Shown here: piece by piece, positions 17,105 to 26,286 of the stretch
Layout of the letters: each line of letters begins with the position of its first letter
How positions within the stretch are numbered: the first letter of the stretch is position 1
Translations under genes and position numbers: made by a program
DNA from: Clostridiales bacterium
GTDB lineage: Bacteria > Bacillota > Clostridia > Saccharofermentanales > Saccharofermentanaceae
Reading direction: 5' to 3'
Length of the DNA: 49,089 nucleotides
Assembly: GCA_017515465.1 (NCBI GenBank)
Contig: JAFWFV010000065.1
Coordinates: 1-49,089, forward strand
Notes under the pieces: model-generated
The model's database searches: none
What the model was told of the DNA's origin: nothing
Seen by the model: the letters and a program-made list of their open reading frames with translations, nothing else

Positions 17105-20100
17105 ATGAAGAAAGACATTGAAGGTTACGTAAAATGGCTTAATGGAAAGAAAGCCGCCAGGAAGAAGGCCTTATCGGTCCTTCTTGCCATGTCTGTCGTC
17201 GTTTCCGGAAATGTTTTCTGGTTCCTCAAGGCTGAGGGAACTGCACTGGCAGGTGAACTCGCATGCGGCAGGGAAGAACACACGCATTCAGACGAATGCT
17301 ATGAAAGCAGACTGATCTGCGTTAACGGAGAGGAAGGCCATGAGCATGATGATTCCTGTTACGAACAGGTCCTGATCTGCGGCATGGAAGAACATGTTCA
17401 CGGTGCAGACTGTTATGAACAGATCAGCACCGATCACGAGACAACAAATGACTGGGAGGATACTATTCCTGATCTTACAGGTGACAGAGCGGCAGATCTT
17501 GCTGCAGTTGCCCTGTCCCAGGTGGGATATGAGGAAGGCTCTGACGGTTATTCCAGGTATGGATCCTGGTACGGCAATCCTAATGGTGACTGGAATGTCA
17601 TGTTCGTATCCTTCTGCATGCATTATGCGGAAATAACTGACATTCCTTCCGGTTCAGGCTGCTGGGCATGGCAGGTCGGATTGTCAGATGAGGGTCTGCT
17701 GACCACTGACGGCAGGAATATCAGGAGTGGAGACATAGTCCTGATGGACAGAGACGGAGACGGCAAGTGCGATCAGGCAGGTATCGCAGTATCCGTGGAA
17801 GATGATGAGATGACTCTCGTAATTGGAGACGTGGACGGTAAGGTAATAACATGCGACTGTCTGCTGTCTGACAGTGTGATCTGCGGATATGTTCAGGTTG
17901 CTCCTGCAGAGACAGAGCCTGAGATAACCGGATCTGATAATGAAGATAATAAAGTATTCAGTGCAACGACCGGGTCAGGCATAACCGTTAATGCCGCAGC
18001 ACCGGCTGATGCTTTCCCCGCAGGCGTTGTGATGAGTGCTTCAGATATCATCGATAATGATGTCATCGCGCAGGCTGAAGAGGCTACCGAACAGTCGATC
18101 GGAGAAAGCGAAGAGATCAAGGGAACGATCGCCGTCGACATTACATTTACCGACAGTGAAGGCAATGAGGTAGAACCCGCTGAAGGTACTACCGTTGATG
18201 TGAGCATGACGATACCTGAATCCAGACAGCTGGAGGGCAGTGACTACAGGCTGTTCCACATCAGTGATGATGTGGTGGAGTCCGTAGACAATGCGGTGGT
18301 CTCTGCTGAAGCGGCATCTTTTACCGCAGAGGGCTTCTCGATCTATGTCATGACGGCCACGGGTGAAAAGGATAAGGACAGGATCAATGCATATCTGGAT
18401 GCTGCAGGAATGGATGAGAGCCTTAACGTTGACGGATATATCCCCAACAGCAGATATCATCCTTACTATCTGAGAGTAGGAGAGACTGTAGAGGTAATAG
18501 GACGCGTCAGTGACGGTTCAACGCCCGATATCGAATTATGGGCTGATTTCTTCGGCAGCGTCATAAGCATCGAGGATGAGGTTGCAGTTCCCGGTGAGGT
18601 AAGAGCCACCATCAGGGCATTAACTCCCGGCGAGGCAGCTATAAAGCTCGCAGGAGTAGAGCCCGAAGAGTCTTTCTCCATGAACGTTCTGGATGGAAGG
18701 AATATCGCGAATGTCAGATTCGATTTTGACACGATACCCGTATATAATGGTGATCCTGAATCGATACCCACGTTTAACGTACACGCACTTGATACGGTAA
18801 CTGTTATCGGCACCAGACGAAACGGCTCCGACAATTTCCCGTACAAAGATGAATCGGATAATCCTAACGGATGGGTCATAACAACAGACCCCAACCAGGG
18901 CGGTTTTGTCGATGAGGGAAATAACAAGTACGGCAGAAGACTGATAATCGACAGATATGATGATAACTGTGAACAGATAATATCCTATTACACTGCCCAG
19001 GGATTGAAGAAGGTCAGGATCAAGGTCCGTGAAGATATGATCGACCATGCTGATATCGAGATCGCAGACGGCGGCGTATATACTAACGTCAGTTTCGATC
19101 TGGGTGATCACGGCCTGGTCAAGACAGTTACAAGGTATCAGTCCTATGTTCATGGAGTTAACTCATGTAAGCTCTATGATGCGAATGGCAATCTTATACC
19201 TATGTATAACCGCAGCAATCACACATATGTGCCGGTTGATGCGACAAATGGTCATTTCAAGCATGATGATTACTGGCATGACAGCAGGTTCTCTCCCGGC
19301 ATGTCCCAGTATGAGCTGACTTCCAAATACAGGAAGGATTATGATGAAGGTCCCTACATCTGGGGTACAAAGAGATTCATGTATGATGATGTTGATCATG
19401 CCGTATTTGATGTCGAACTGCAGATCATCCCGATGGAGATCGAGACGTACGAATGGAACGGCACGCAGTGGAGTCCTTCTCCGGTGAGCCGGGAGACATA
19501 TACCATTGATTACCAGCATGGAAGCTACGTCAAGCACGTGGCAGGGGAACCTGACGTTTCAGGTGATCTGTCAGATATCACAAATGTTGAGGACAGTACT
19601 GTCTTTGAACTCGACAGGAGACATGTCATAGATGCTTATAACAAGTGTCCTAACCATACCGGTCTTGATTTTACGGTTCATGCAAACCATGCATCCGTTA
19701 AGTTCGGAGCGAACAAGGAACTTACAAACGGCAAAATGCAGGGCGATGATTTTACCTTCGAACTGGTGGACACCAGCATGACACCTCCCGAGGTCATCCA
19801 GGTTAAGAACAGTGCTGACGGTAAGATCCTGTTCGGAAACATTGAGTATGACAGTGTCGGTGTACATACATATGAGATCAGGGAGGTACCCGGAACTGAT
19901 ACCAATATCATTTATGATCCGACTGTCTACAGCGTAACGGTCACGGTAACCGAAGAAGTGGATCAGGATACCGGTACCAGGTACCTCATGGCAAATGTAA
20001 CCGAGGGTACGGGTAATTATAATTTCAAGTTCGTAAACAAGGTGATATTCAAACTTCCTGATACCGGAGGTGGCGGTATCGTACCGTTCCTAGCCGTCGG

Positions 20101-20167
20101 CTCGGCCATGATCGGAACATCTCTGATCCTGCTGATGCTCAGGCGGCGTAAGGAGGTGGATCTATGA
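17105..20167 (+). CDS. LPxTG-anchored surface adhesin / pilus tip protein with degenerate CHAP-like domain
   Basis: 1020 aa. A signal peptide lies at about residues 17-50. Residues 58-104 hold three HxHxxxCY motifs with interleaved L-I-C motifs, a probable metal-binding or disulfide module. Residues about 128-270 resemble the CHAP-like amidase domain found in such adhesins, but the nucleophile position is Asn (N164, in GDWNVMFVSFC) and the His position is Gln (Q224, in CDQAGIAV). A region ending FTAEGFSIYVM (about 300-420) and an Ig-like middle follow. A Spy0128/FctA-type pilin domain comes before the sorting signal LPDTG (984-988), a hydrophobic stretch and RRRKEVDL. The stop overlaps the pilin ATG at 20164. 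Confidence 0.88.
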   Translation: MKKDIEGYVKWLNGKKAARKKALSVLLAMSVVVSGNVFWFLKAEGTALAGELACGREEHTHSDECYESRLICVNGEEGHEHDDSCYEQVLICGMEEHVHGADCYEQISTDHETTNDWEDTIPDLTGDRAADLAAVALSQVGYEEGSDGYSRYGSWYGNPNGDWNVMFVSFCMHYAEITDIPSGSGCWAWQVGLSDEGLLTTDGRNIRSGDIVLMDRDGDGKCDQAGIAVSVEDDEMTLVIGDVDGKVITCDCLLSDSVICGYVQVAPAETEPEITGSDNEDNKVFSATTGSGITVNAAAPADAFPAGVVMSASDIIDNDVIAQAEEATEQSIGESEEIKGTIAVDITFTDSEGNEVEPAEGTTVDVSMTIPESRQLEGSDYRLFHISDDVVESVDNAVVSAEAASFTAEGFSIYVMTATGEKDKDRINAYLDAAGMDESLNVDGYIPNSRYHPYYLRVGETVEVIGRVSDGSTPDIELWADFFGSVISIEDEVAVPGEVRATIRALTPGEAAIKLAGVEPEESFSMNVLDGRNIANVRFDFDTIPVYNGDPESIPTFNVHALDTVTVIGTRRNGSDNFPYKDESDNPNGWVITTDPNQGGFVDEGNNKYGRRLIIDRYDDNCEQIISYYTAQGLKKVRIKVREDMIDHADIEIADGGVYTNVSFDLGDHGLVKTVTRYQSYVHGVNSCKLYDANGNLIPMYNRSNHTYVPVDATNGHFKHDDYWHDSRFSPGMSQYELTSKYRKDYDEGPYIWGTKRFMYDDVDHAVFDVELQIIPMEIETYEWNGTQWSPSPVSRETYTIDYQHGSYVKHVAGEPDVSGDLSDITNVEDSTVFELDRRHVIDAYNKCPNHTGLDFTVHANHASVKFGANKELTNGKMQGDDFTFELVDTSMTPPEVIQVKNSADGKILFGNIEYDSVGVHTYEIREVPGTDTNIIYDPTVYSVTVTVTEEVDQDTGTRYLMANVTEGTGNYNFKFVNKVIFKLPDTGGGGIVPFLAVGSAMIGTSLILLMLRRRKEVDL

Positions 20168-21948
20168 TCTTCAGAGCAGATAATAAAAAAGAAAAATACA
20201 GTTATCGAAAGGAACAAAAGAACATGACAAGGACATTCAAAAAACTGATCTCTGTTGTTATTACGGTAGTGATGGTTATGATGCTCGGCGTGACATCAAT
20301 GGCAGCACCTGATCTTACCATCACCATCGACAAGGCAACCGGTGACACGGCAAACCACACCTACGAGGTTTACCAGATATTCAGCGGTGACAAGACCGAG
20401 ACCACTCCCGGATCAGGCAACTATGAACTCACCAACATTAACTGGGGTGCCGGTGTTAACGGACCCAGCCTCCTCAGCTATCTGAAGGCAAATGTTACAG
20501 GTTTCGAAGATTGTACAAGTGCAGCAGACGTTGCAGGAGTTCTGGAGTCTTTCTCAGCTGAGAGATTTGCAAAGATCGTATCCGATTATCTGACTGATTA
20601 CTCCGACGCGGTAGAAAATACATCTGCTGCAAGGGTTACCCTCGATGTATCTGCTGACGGATTCGGTTACTACATCATCACGGATCAGGTTATTCCCGTT
20701 AACGGTACAACTGTAGATGATCCCGCAGGTAACGGTGCTGTATCACAGTACATGCTCAAGGTTGTTAACATCCATACCGATACTGGTGCGATCAATGCAA
20801 AGTCAGAACTTCCCACCCTCGACAAGAAGATCATCCTCGATGACAACAGCGAAGTTGAAGCAAACGTCGCATCTGTAGGTGATACAGTACACTTCCAGCT
20901 CAAGTCTGAGGTTCCCGATCTGTCCACTTCCGGATACAACAGATACTGGTACATCATGAATGATACACTGAGCAAGGGTCTGGCATTCCAGGCTGGTTCA
21001 GTAGAGATCACAGTCAACGGTGCTCCGTTTACTGGTGAGTTTGAGCTTACACCTTCTGCATCAACTGACGGCACAGCAGCTACTAACATTGAAATCGTAT
21101 TTAAGAACTTCCTCAGCATTGCAACGGAAGACCTGGAGATCATCGTTACTTACGATGCTGTACTCACCAAGGATTGTGACATGACGACAGCAGGCAACCC
21201 AAATACTGCTAACCTCATTTATTCAAATGATCCTACAAAGACATACGATGGTGATAAGCCCAGCAATCCCGGCCCTGATACACCTATCGGTAAGACTCCT
21301 GACGTTATGACAAAAACATACACAACAGGTATCGTAGTCATCAAGGTTGACGGCGAAGGCCACAGACTCACAGGTGCTGAGTTCCAGATCGAACTGTCAG
21401 GTACAAATGCAAACACAGTAGTAGTGGAAGGACAGGAGTTCGTAAAGGATAATACCAACGGTACTTACTACAAGCTCAAGAATGGTTCCTACACACTTAC
21501 ACCTCCTTCGAGCGCAACTGATCCTGATTATGAGTCCACTACTGATAAGTACAGACTGGATAGTGTTTCCAGGATCGATAAGACTGTATCTGAGCACAAG
21601 GCAACAGGTACAGTTGATGATCAGGGTTATCTCGCATTCCAGGGCCTCGGTGAAGGTACTTATAAGATCAAGGAGACATCAGCTCCTAGAGGATATGTTC
21701 CTTCATCTGTTGAGCATACTGTAGTGATCACAAGCACGAATCCTTCACTTACCAGCCCCAACTGGACATACACAGTTGACGGCGCAGCTGCAACTACTGT
21801 TGAGCTGACATTCGTTAACGTTAAGTCATCCAACCTCCCTTCAACAGGTGGTATGGGTACAACAGTCTTCTACATCGCAGGTTCTGTTCTGCTCGCTGCA
21901 GGTGTAGCTCTTCTTATCGCTAAGAAGGTTAAGACAAAGGAAAACTGA
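20164..21948 (+). CDS. major pilin, SpaH/EbpB-like, isopeptide-forming
   Basis: 594 aa from ATG 20164, which overlaps the preceding TGA and has an ideal SD (aggagg, 7 bases away). A second ATG at 20224 (MTRTFKKLISVV...) gives a cleaner signal peptide but a weaker SD; the mature protein is the same. After the Ala-rich cleavage region come an N-terminal pilin domain (YEVYQIFSGD), a middle D2 domain with LPTLDKKIILDDN (likely pilin-motif Lys region) and YWYIMNDTLSKGLAF, and a SpaA/Cna-B-like domain with a terminal KIKETSAPRGY Glu motif. The sorting signal is LPSTG (558-562), then TM and KKVKTKEN. It should be polymerised by the class C sortase encoded next. Confidence 0.92.
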   Translation: MIFRADNKKEKYSYRKEQKNMTRTFKKLISVVITVVMVMMLGVTSMAAPDLTITIDKATGDTANHTYEVYQIFSGDKTETTPGSGNYELTNINWGAGVNGPSLLSYLKANVTGFEDCTSAADVAGVLESFSAERFAKIVSDYLTDYSDAVENTSAARVTLDVSADGFGYYIITDQVIPVNGTTVDDPAGNGAVSQYMLKVVNIHTDTGAINAKSELPTLDKKIILDDNSEVEANVASVGDTVHFQLKSEVPDLSTSGYNRYWYIMNDTLSKGLAFQAGSVEITVNGAPFTGEFELTPSASTDGTAATNIEIVFKNFLSIATEDLEIIVTYDAVLTKDCDMTTAGNPNTANLIYSNDPTKTYDGDKPSNPGPDTPIGKTPDVMTKTYTTGIVVIKVDGEGHRLTGAEFQIELSGTNANTVVVEGQEFVKDNTNGTYYKLKNGSYTLTPPSSATDPDYESTTDKYRLDSVSRIDKTVSEHKATGTVDDQGYLAFQGLGEGTYKIKETSAPRGYVPSSVEHTVVITSTNPSLTSPNWTYTVDGAAATTVELTFVNVKSSNLPSTGGMGTTVFYIAGSVLLAAGVALLIAKKVKTKEN

Positions 21949-21968
21949 TAAGGACACTGACAGCCATT

Positions 21969-21996
21969 GGGAAGAGCCCTATTAAAGGCTCTTCCC
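21969..21996 (+). terminator. hairpin between major pilin and sortase, probably partial terminator
   Basis: GGGAAGAGCC (21969-21978) pairs perfectly with GGCTCTTCCC (21987-21996), loop of 8. The following GGGCTTCCTTTTCC is only loosely T-rich, so read-through is likely. Such a hairpin could keep pilin mRNA more abundant than sortase mRNA. Confidence 0.55.
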
Positions 21997-22021
21997 GGGC
22001 TTCCTTTTCCGGTAGAAAGAA

Positions 22022-22843
22022 GTGAGAAAGCACTGGTTCAGCATCCTGACAGGAATCTTGATCGTAGCGGGAATAGCCCTGCTGCTGTATCCGACCATAG
22101 GTCAGTACATCAATTCCAAAAATGCTGCGGCAGCGATCTCGAGTTACAATACCGTGTACGAGAACACGGATGAGGAAAGAAGAAGAGAGATCATCAGGCA
22201 GGCAGAGATCTATAATGAATCAATTGCCGGAGTCAGATCGCCTCTTTTCGATCCCTCACAGGTTGCAGGTTATAACACGACACTTGATATAACCGGAACC
22301 GGCATCATGGGATACATCGACATTGACAAGATAGGTGTCGAACTCCCAATATACCACGGCGTTGCGCCTGAGATCCTCCAGGTCGGCGCAGGACATCTGG
22401 AAGGATCGAGCCTTCCCGTCGGAGGAGAGAATACACATTGTGTTCTGTCCGGACACAGAGGATTACCAAGTGCAAGACTGTTTACGGATCTTGACGAATT
22501 GACAATAGGGGATAAGTTTACGATCACCGTACTCGACAGAGTACTGACTTATGAAGTAGATCAGATCAAGGTCGTGCTTCCCGAGGAAGCCTCAGATCTT
22601 CAGATCGTGAACGGCAAGGATTACTGTACACTCGTTACATGTACTCCTTACGGAATAAATACACACAGGCTGCTCGTCAGAGGTATCAGGACCGGCAGCG
22701 AGATAAAGACTCCGGGGATCTTCGTCGCCAACGAGGCTTTCCGCGTGGATACCGCAATAGTAGCAACGGTCATGGCTGTGCCTGCGTTCATCGCAATAGC
22801 GGCTGTCACGATCGTAGTTGAGAGGAGAAAGAACAGGAAATGA
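22022..22843 (+). CDS. class C (pilin-polymerising) sortase
   Basis: 273 aa, starting at GTG 22022; the SD is weak (gaaagaa). An N-terminal TM (residues about 7-24), a lid-like segment with LFDPSQ (about 75-79), and the sortase barrel follow. Catalytic H145 is in LSGHRGLPSA, C207 in the TLVTC motif, and R216 in INTHRLLVRG. A second C-terminal TM (about 245-265) and basic tail are typical of class C. It links pilin LPSTG to a Lys on the next pilin. It sits between two pilin genes and overlaps the minor pilin by 4 bases. Confidence 0.94.
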   Translation: MRKHWFSILTGILIVAGIALLLYPTIGQYINSKNAAAAISSYNTVYENTDEERRREIIRQAEIYNESIAGVRSPLFDPSQVAGYNTTLDITGTGIMGYIDIDKIGVELPIYHGVAPEILQVGAGHLEGSSLPVGGENTHCVLSGHRGLPSARLFTDLDELTIGDKFTITVLDRVLTYEVDQIKVVLPEEASDLQIVNGKDYCTLVTCTPYGINTHRLLVRGIRTGSEIKTPGIFVANEAFRVDTAIVATVMAVPAFIAIAAVTIVVERRKNRK

Positions 22844-23748
22844 GAAGGATCAAAAAGCTGATGTTCCTTATTACGGTTGCCGTTATGGCAGCTCTCGTCA
22901 TGCCTGCTCTTCTGGTAAGCGCGAATGAGACAATGGATCCCGACAGGGACGTCAGCATTACCGCAACTCTTAAGACAGCTGATACTGAACCCAAGACAGC
23001 AAAAGGCGCCGAGGTAACGCTTTATAAGGTTGCCGAAACACATGTTTATGCAGGTGCCGTGCAGTTCGAACTGACGAATGATTATCTCTCTTCGGGATTT
23101 GATCCCTATGCGGAGGTAACACAGTCGATCATCGATTCACTTGCAAAGTTTACCGAGGATAATAGCATAGCAGGAACTGCGCTTACGGCAGGGGATGACG
23201 GTGTTGTTTCCTTTACCGGACTCAGGAGCGGATACTATCTGGCCGTTGAGACAGTAACTCCGGTGGGATTTTCTACCTTCGCACCCTTCATGTACCGCCT
23301 GCCTTATTACGATCAGACCGGCGGATGGGTATACGATGCGGTTGCCGTTCCCAAGATGGACTATCTGGAACCGGTAACTATCAATGTTAAGAAAGTATGG
23401 AACGACGACGGAAAGAACCGTCCCTCCTCAATTTCCGTAAGGCTTACGAATGAGGATGGTGTATATGAGACCGTCACTCTGGATGATGGCAACAGCTGGA
23501 AATATCAGTGGACAAATATGGATCCTTCCAAGACATGGAAGGTGGAGGAAGCGGACGTTCCGTCCGGATATCAGGTCACCTATTCTGCTCAGGGAACGGA
23601 CTTTACCATCACCAATACAGCAAAACTCATACAGACCGGTCAGAACAACTGGCCCATACCCGTGATGATATTTGCAGGCGTATTCTTTATCGCTGCAGGT
23701 GTTATCGTCAGGTTTGCCGGAACCGGCCGCAAGGCAGATGAGAAATAA
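22840..23748 (+). CDS. minor pilin / basal pilin with Cna-B domain and LIQTG sorting motif
   Basis: 302 aa. Signal peptide at about 6-29, then a first domain ending LRSGYYLAVETVTPVGFSTF, and a Cna-B domain (about 185-258: INVKKVWNDDGKNRPSSISV and later WKVEEADVPSGYQV). The C-terminal sorting signal reads LIQTG (263-267) followed by QNNWPIPV, a TM and RKADEK. In related clostridial pilins this position is LPQTG, so Ile replaces Pro. The start overlaps the sortase stop, and the end overlaps the second sortase gene by 11 bases. It may anchor the pilus base to the wall. Confidence 0.88.
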   Translation: MRRIKKLMFLITVAVMAALVMPALLVSANETMDPDRDVSITATLKTADTEPKTAKGAEVTLYKVAETHVYAGAVQFELTNDYLSSGFDPYAEVTQSIIDSLAKFTEDNSIAGTALTAGDDGVVSFTGLRSGYYLAVETVTPVGFSTFAPFMYRLPYYDQTGGWVYDAVAVPKMDYLEPVTINVKKVWNDDGKNRPSSISVRLTNEDGVYETVTLDDGNSWKYQWTNMDPSKTWKVEEADVPSGYQVTYSAQGTDFTITNTAKLIQTGQNNWPIPVMIFAGVFFIAAGVIVRFAGTGRKADEK

Positions 23749-24355
23749 GAGACGGATCATCAGCACTGCCCTGATAGTTACGGGCCTGATCCTTCTGGCA
23801 GGAGCCGGAACCCTTTTCTTCAACAACATGATCGAGAATAACCGCTTTCAGGAAGACTCCGGAGAGCTTGTATCACGTGTTGCATCCGGGATCAGTGAGG
23901 CGCAGCAAACGGATATACCAGATGATACATCCGCATCCAAAGAACATGAGGATATGCCGGACGGAGAGACTGTTGAGATAGACGGTGAGATCTATGACGG
24001 AATACTGACGATACCTTCGATCGATCTGGAGATGGCAGTATACGATACCTGGAATGAGGATCTGCTCCGTAAGTCCGTTTGCAGATATTACGGCTCTGCA
24101 GGAACCTCTGACCTGGTCATTGCAGGGCATAACTACAGGAGCGGATTTGGCAAACTGAAGGAACTGATGCCGGGTGCTGAGGTGTTCTTTACTGACGCAT
24201 CAGGAACAGTATACAGTTATGTGGTGGATGAGACTGAGGTCCTTCCCGGAACTGCGGTCAGCGAGATGATCGGGAGTGAATGGGATATGTCGCTTTACAC
24301 ATGTACATACGGGGGCCGGAGCAGGTTCACCGTCAGGTGCAGGCTAAGCAGATAA
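23738..24355 (+). CDS. second sortase of the pilus locus
   Basis: 205 aa from ATG 23738; the longer open frame lies inside the minor pilin gene. One N-terminal TM (about 8-28), an acidic linker (about 50-80), and the sortase domain from DGILTIPSIDLEMAVYD. Catalytic H131 in IAGHNYRSGFGKL, C189 in LYTCTYGG and R200 in FTVRCRL. It is shorter than class C enzymes and lacks the C-terminal TM; the TCTYGG motif resembles class B/D housekeeping-like sortases. It may recognise the atypical LIQTG motif of its neighbour. Last gene of the locus. Confidence 0.9.
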   Translation: MRNKRRIISTALIVTGLILLAGAGTLFFNNMIENNRFQEDSGELVSRVASGISEAQQTDIPDDTSASKEHEDMPDGETVEIDGEIYDGILTIPSIDLEMAVYDTWNEDLLRKSVCRYYGSAGTSDLVIAGHNYRSGFGKLKELMPGAEVFFTDASGTVYSYVVDETEVLPGTAVSEMIGSEWDMSLYTCTYGGRSRFTVRCRLSR

Positions 24356-24364
24356 AACAGCAGA

Positions 24365-24395
24365 AAATGAGCAGGGGTTATGCCCCTGCTCATTT
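24365..24395. terminator. bidirectional terminator between pilus operon and amt
   Basis: AAATGAGCAGGGG (24365-24377) and CCCCTGCTCATTT (24383-24395) pair over 13 bases with a 5-base loop. The genes on both sides converge here. Confidence 0.88.
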
Positions 24396-24419
24396 GCTTA
24401 CTGATCTGTAATTCAAGTA

Positions 24420-26192
24420 TTACTCTACGTCAGCCAATGCTGCGAAGTTCTCTTCACCCGTCCTGATCTTAACGACTCTGTCAACGTTATATACGAAGAT
24501 CTTGCCGTCGCCGATGTGACCTGTGTAGAGTGCCTTCTTAGCTGCATCGATTACCTTGTCTACAGGTATCGTCGATACAACGACTTCTACCTTTACCTTA
24601 GGAAGCAAAGTGGTATCGACCTCGACGCCTCTGTACTTCTCGCCGGCGCCCTTCTGTACGCCGCAGCCCATGCACTGTATCATCGTTATACCGGTTACAC
24701 CGATATCGTTCATAGCCTTCTTCAGTGCATCGAAGCGTGACAGCTTAGCGATGATAACAACTTTGTGGATACCTGTATCGTAGTTGGGAACTACTGTGTT
24801 GACTACAGGTACTGCTGCATCCTTGAGTGTCGCGGACGCCTTGTCGAATTCAGCAACACCAAGATCTGTGTTCTCGTTTACTGCCATCATGTTGTCTGTT
24901 GTATCCATGATGGAGAAGCCTGAGTAAGCAGATACGAGGCCGTGCTCTGTGATGTCGAGACCTGTGATCTCTTCTTCCTCGGAAGCTCTCAGACCGATGA
25001 GCTTCTTGATAGCGAAGAATGTGATCGTGATGGTAACTGCTGTCCAGCCTGCTGTTGCCAGCATACCGATCATCTGGATGCCCAGGAGCTTGAATCCGCC
25101 GCCATAGAAGAGACCTGTCATTACGTTTCCTGCGGAGTCTGCAACTGCATAACCGGGAACGGAATCAGTAGAGAAGAGACCTACTGCGATCGTACCCCAG
25201 ATACCGTTCATCATGTGAACTGCAACTGCACCGACGGGGTCATCAACATGGAGTACATAGTCGAGGAACCATACGCCGAAAACAACGAGGAGACCTGAAA
25301 CTATACCGATGATCGCTGAACCCAGAGCATCTGTTGTATCACAGGGAGCTGTGATGGCAACGAGACCTGCAAGGGATGCGTTGAGACACATGGATACATC
25401 AGGCTTACCATACTTGATCCAAGTGAAGATCATACATGTTACTGTAGCGAATGCAGGTGCGATAGTTGTTGTTACAAATATCGTTCCGAGCTGCTCGAGT
25501 GATGTTGCAGCTGCACCGTTGAATCCATACCAGCCGAGCCAGAGGATGAATACACCCAGAGCACCGATGGGGAGATTGTGACCGGGGAATGCATTGATCT
25601 TAACGACCTTGCCCTTAGAGTCCTTAATGAACTTACCGATACGGGGTCCAAGGATAGCTGCACCGATGAGAGCTGAGATACCGCCTACCATGTGGATACA
25701 GTTGGAACCTGCAAAATCATGGAATCCCATCTGTGCAAGCCAGCCGCCGCCCCATGTCCAGTGAGCTTCGATAGGGTAGATAACTGCTGAGATAACACCG
25801 GAATATACGCAGTATGACAAGAACTTTGTCCTCTCTGCCATAGCGCCCGATACGATCGTTGCAGTTGTTGCACAGAATACGAGGTTGAATACGAATCCTG
25901 CCCAGTCAAATGTCTGATAGTTGGTGAATATGTCAAAGTTCGGGAGTCCTACGAGACCGAACAATGCGTCCTCACCGAGGAACAGTCCGAAACCTATGAG
26001 AATGAATACGACTGTACCTATACAGAAATCCATCAGGTTTTTCATGATGATGTTTCCTGCGTTCTTTGCCCTGGTAAAGCCGGTCTCTACCATGGCGAAT
26101 CCTGCCTGCATCCAGAACACCAGAGCAGCGCCGGCTAAAAACCACACGCCGAAGATCTGATCGTTAACTGATGCCAAAACTTCTTCTAACAT
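24420..26192 (-). CDS. amt: ammonium transporter fused to a PII signalling domain
   Basis: 590 aa from ATG 26192, which has an aaggagg SD; an upstream in-frame ATG lies inside the leader hairpin. Residues 1-about 430 are an Amt channel: FWMQAGFAMVETGF, the ammonium-selective His in GFHDFAGSNCIHMVGG, and HMMNGIWGTIAVG. After a linker (about 430-475), residues about 476-590 form a complete GlnB/GlnK-like PII domain: KVVIIAKLSRFDALKKAM, a T-loop CGVQKGAGEKYRGVE with the Tyr at the uridylylation position, and VYNVDRVVKIRTGE. PII normally blocks Amt when 2-oxoglutarate is low; here the inhibitor is covalently attached. The leader holds an ANTAR-type attenuator. Confidence 0.95.
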   Translation of the reverse strand: MLEEVLASVNDQIFGVWFLAGAALVFWMQAGFAMVETGFTRAKNAGNIIMKNLMDFCIGTVVFILIGFGLFLGEDALFGLVGLPNFDIFTNYQTFDWAGFVFNLVFCATTATIVSGAMAERTKFLSYCVYSGVISAVIYPIEAHWTWGGGWLAQMGFHDFAGSNCIHMVGGISALIGAAILGPRIGKFIKDSKGKVVKINAFPGHNLPIGALGVFILWLGWYGFNGAAATSLEQLGTIFVTTTIAPAFATVTCMIFTWIKYGKPDVSMCLNASLAGLVAITAPCDTTDALGSAIIGIVSGLLVVFGVWFLDYVLHVDDPVGAVAVHMMNGIWGTIAVGLFSTDSVPGYAVADSAGNVMTGLFYGGGFKLLGIQMIGMLATAGWTAVTITITFFAIKKLIGLRASEEEEITGLDITEHGLVSAYSGFSIMDTTDNMMAVNENTDLGVAEFDKASATLKDAAVPVVNTVVPNYDTGIHKVVIIAKLSRFDALKKAMNDIGVTGITMIQCMGCGVQKGAGEKYRGVEVDTTLLPKVKVEVVVSTIPVDKVIDAAKKALYTGHIGDGKIFVYNVDRVVKIRTGEENFAALADVE

Positions 26193-26220
26193 AAAATGCC
26201 TCCTTACCTGAACAAAAATA

Positions 26221-26272
26221 CCCGCCACGAAGGGGCGATCTCCTCCGGAGGCGATCACACCATCGTGACGGG
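26221..26272 (-). terminator. second terminator-like hairpin in the amt leader
   Basis: On the minus strand CCCGTCACGA (26272-26263) pairs with TCGTGGCGGG (26230-26221; one G-T pair), then TATTTTTG. The loop contains its own hairpin around CCTCCGGAGG. An alternative hairpin TCAC-GATGGT-GTGA overlaps the 5' arm and also has a six-base loop, but with G at position 1. Confidence 0.6.
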
Positions 26273-26286
26273 TATATGCATTTGTT

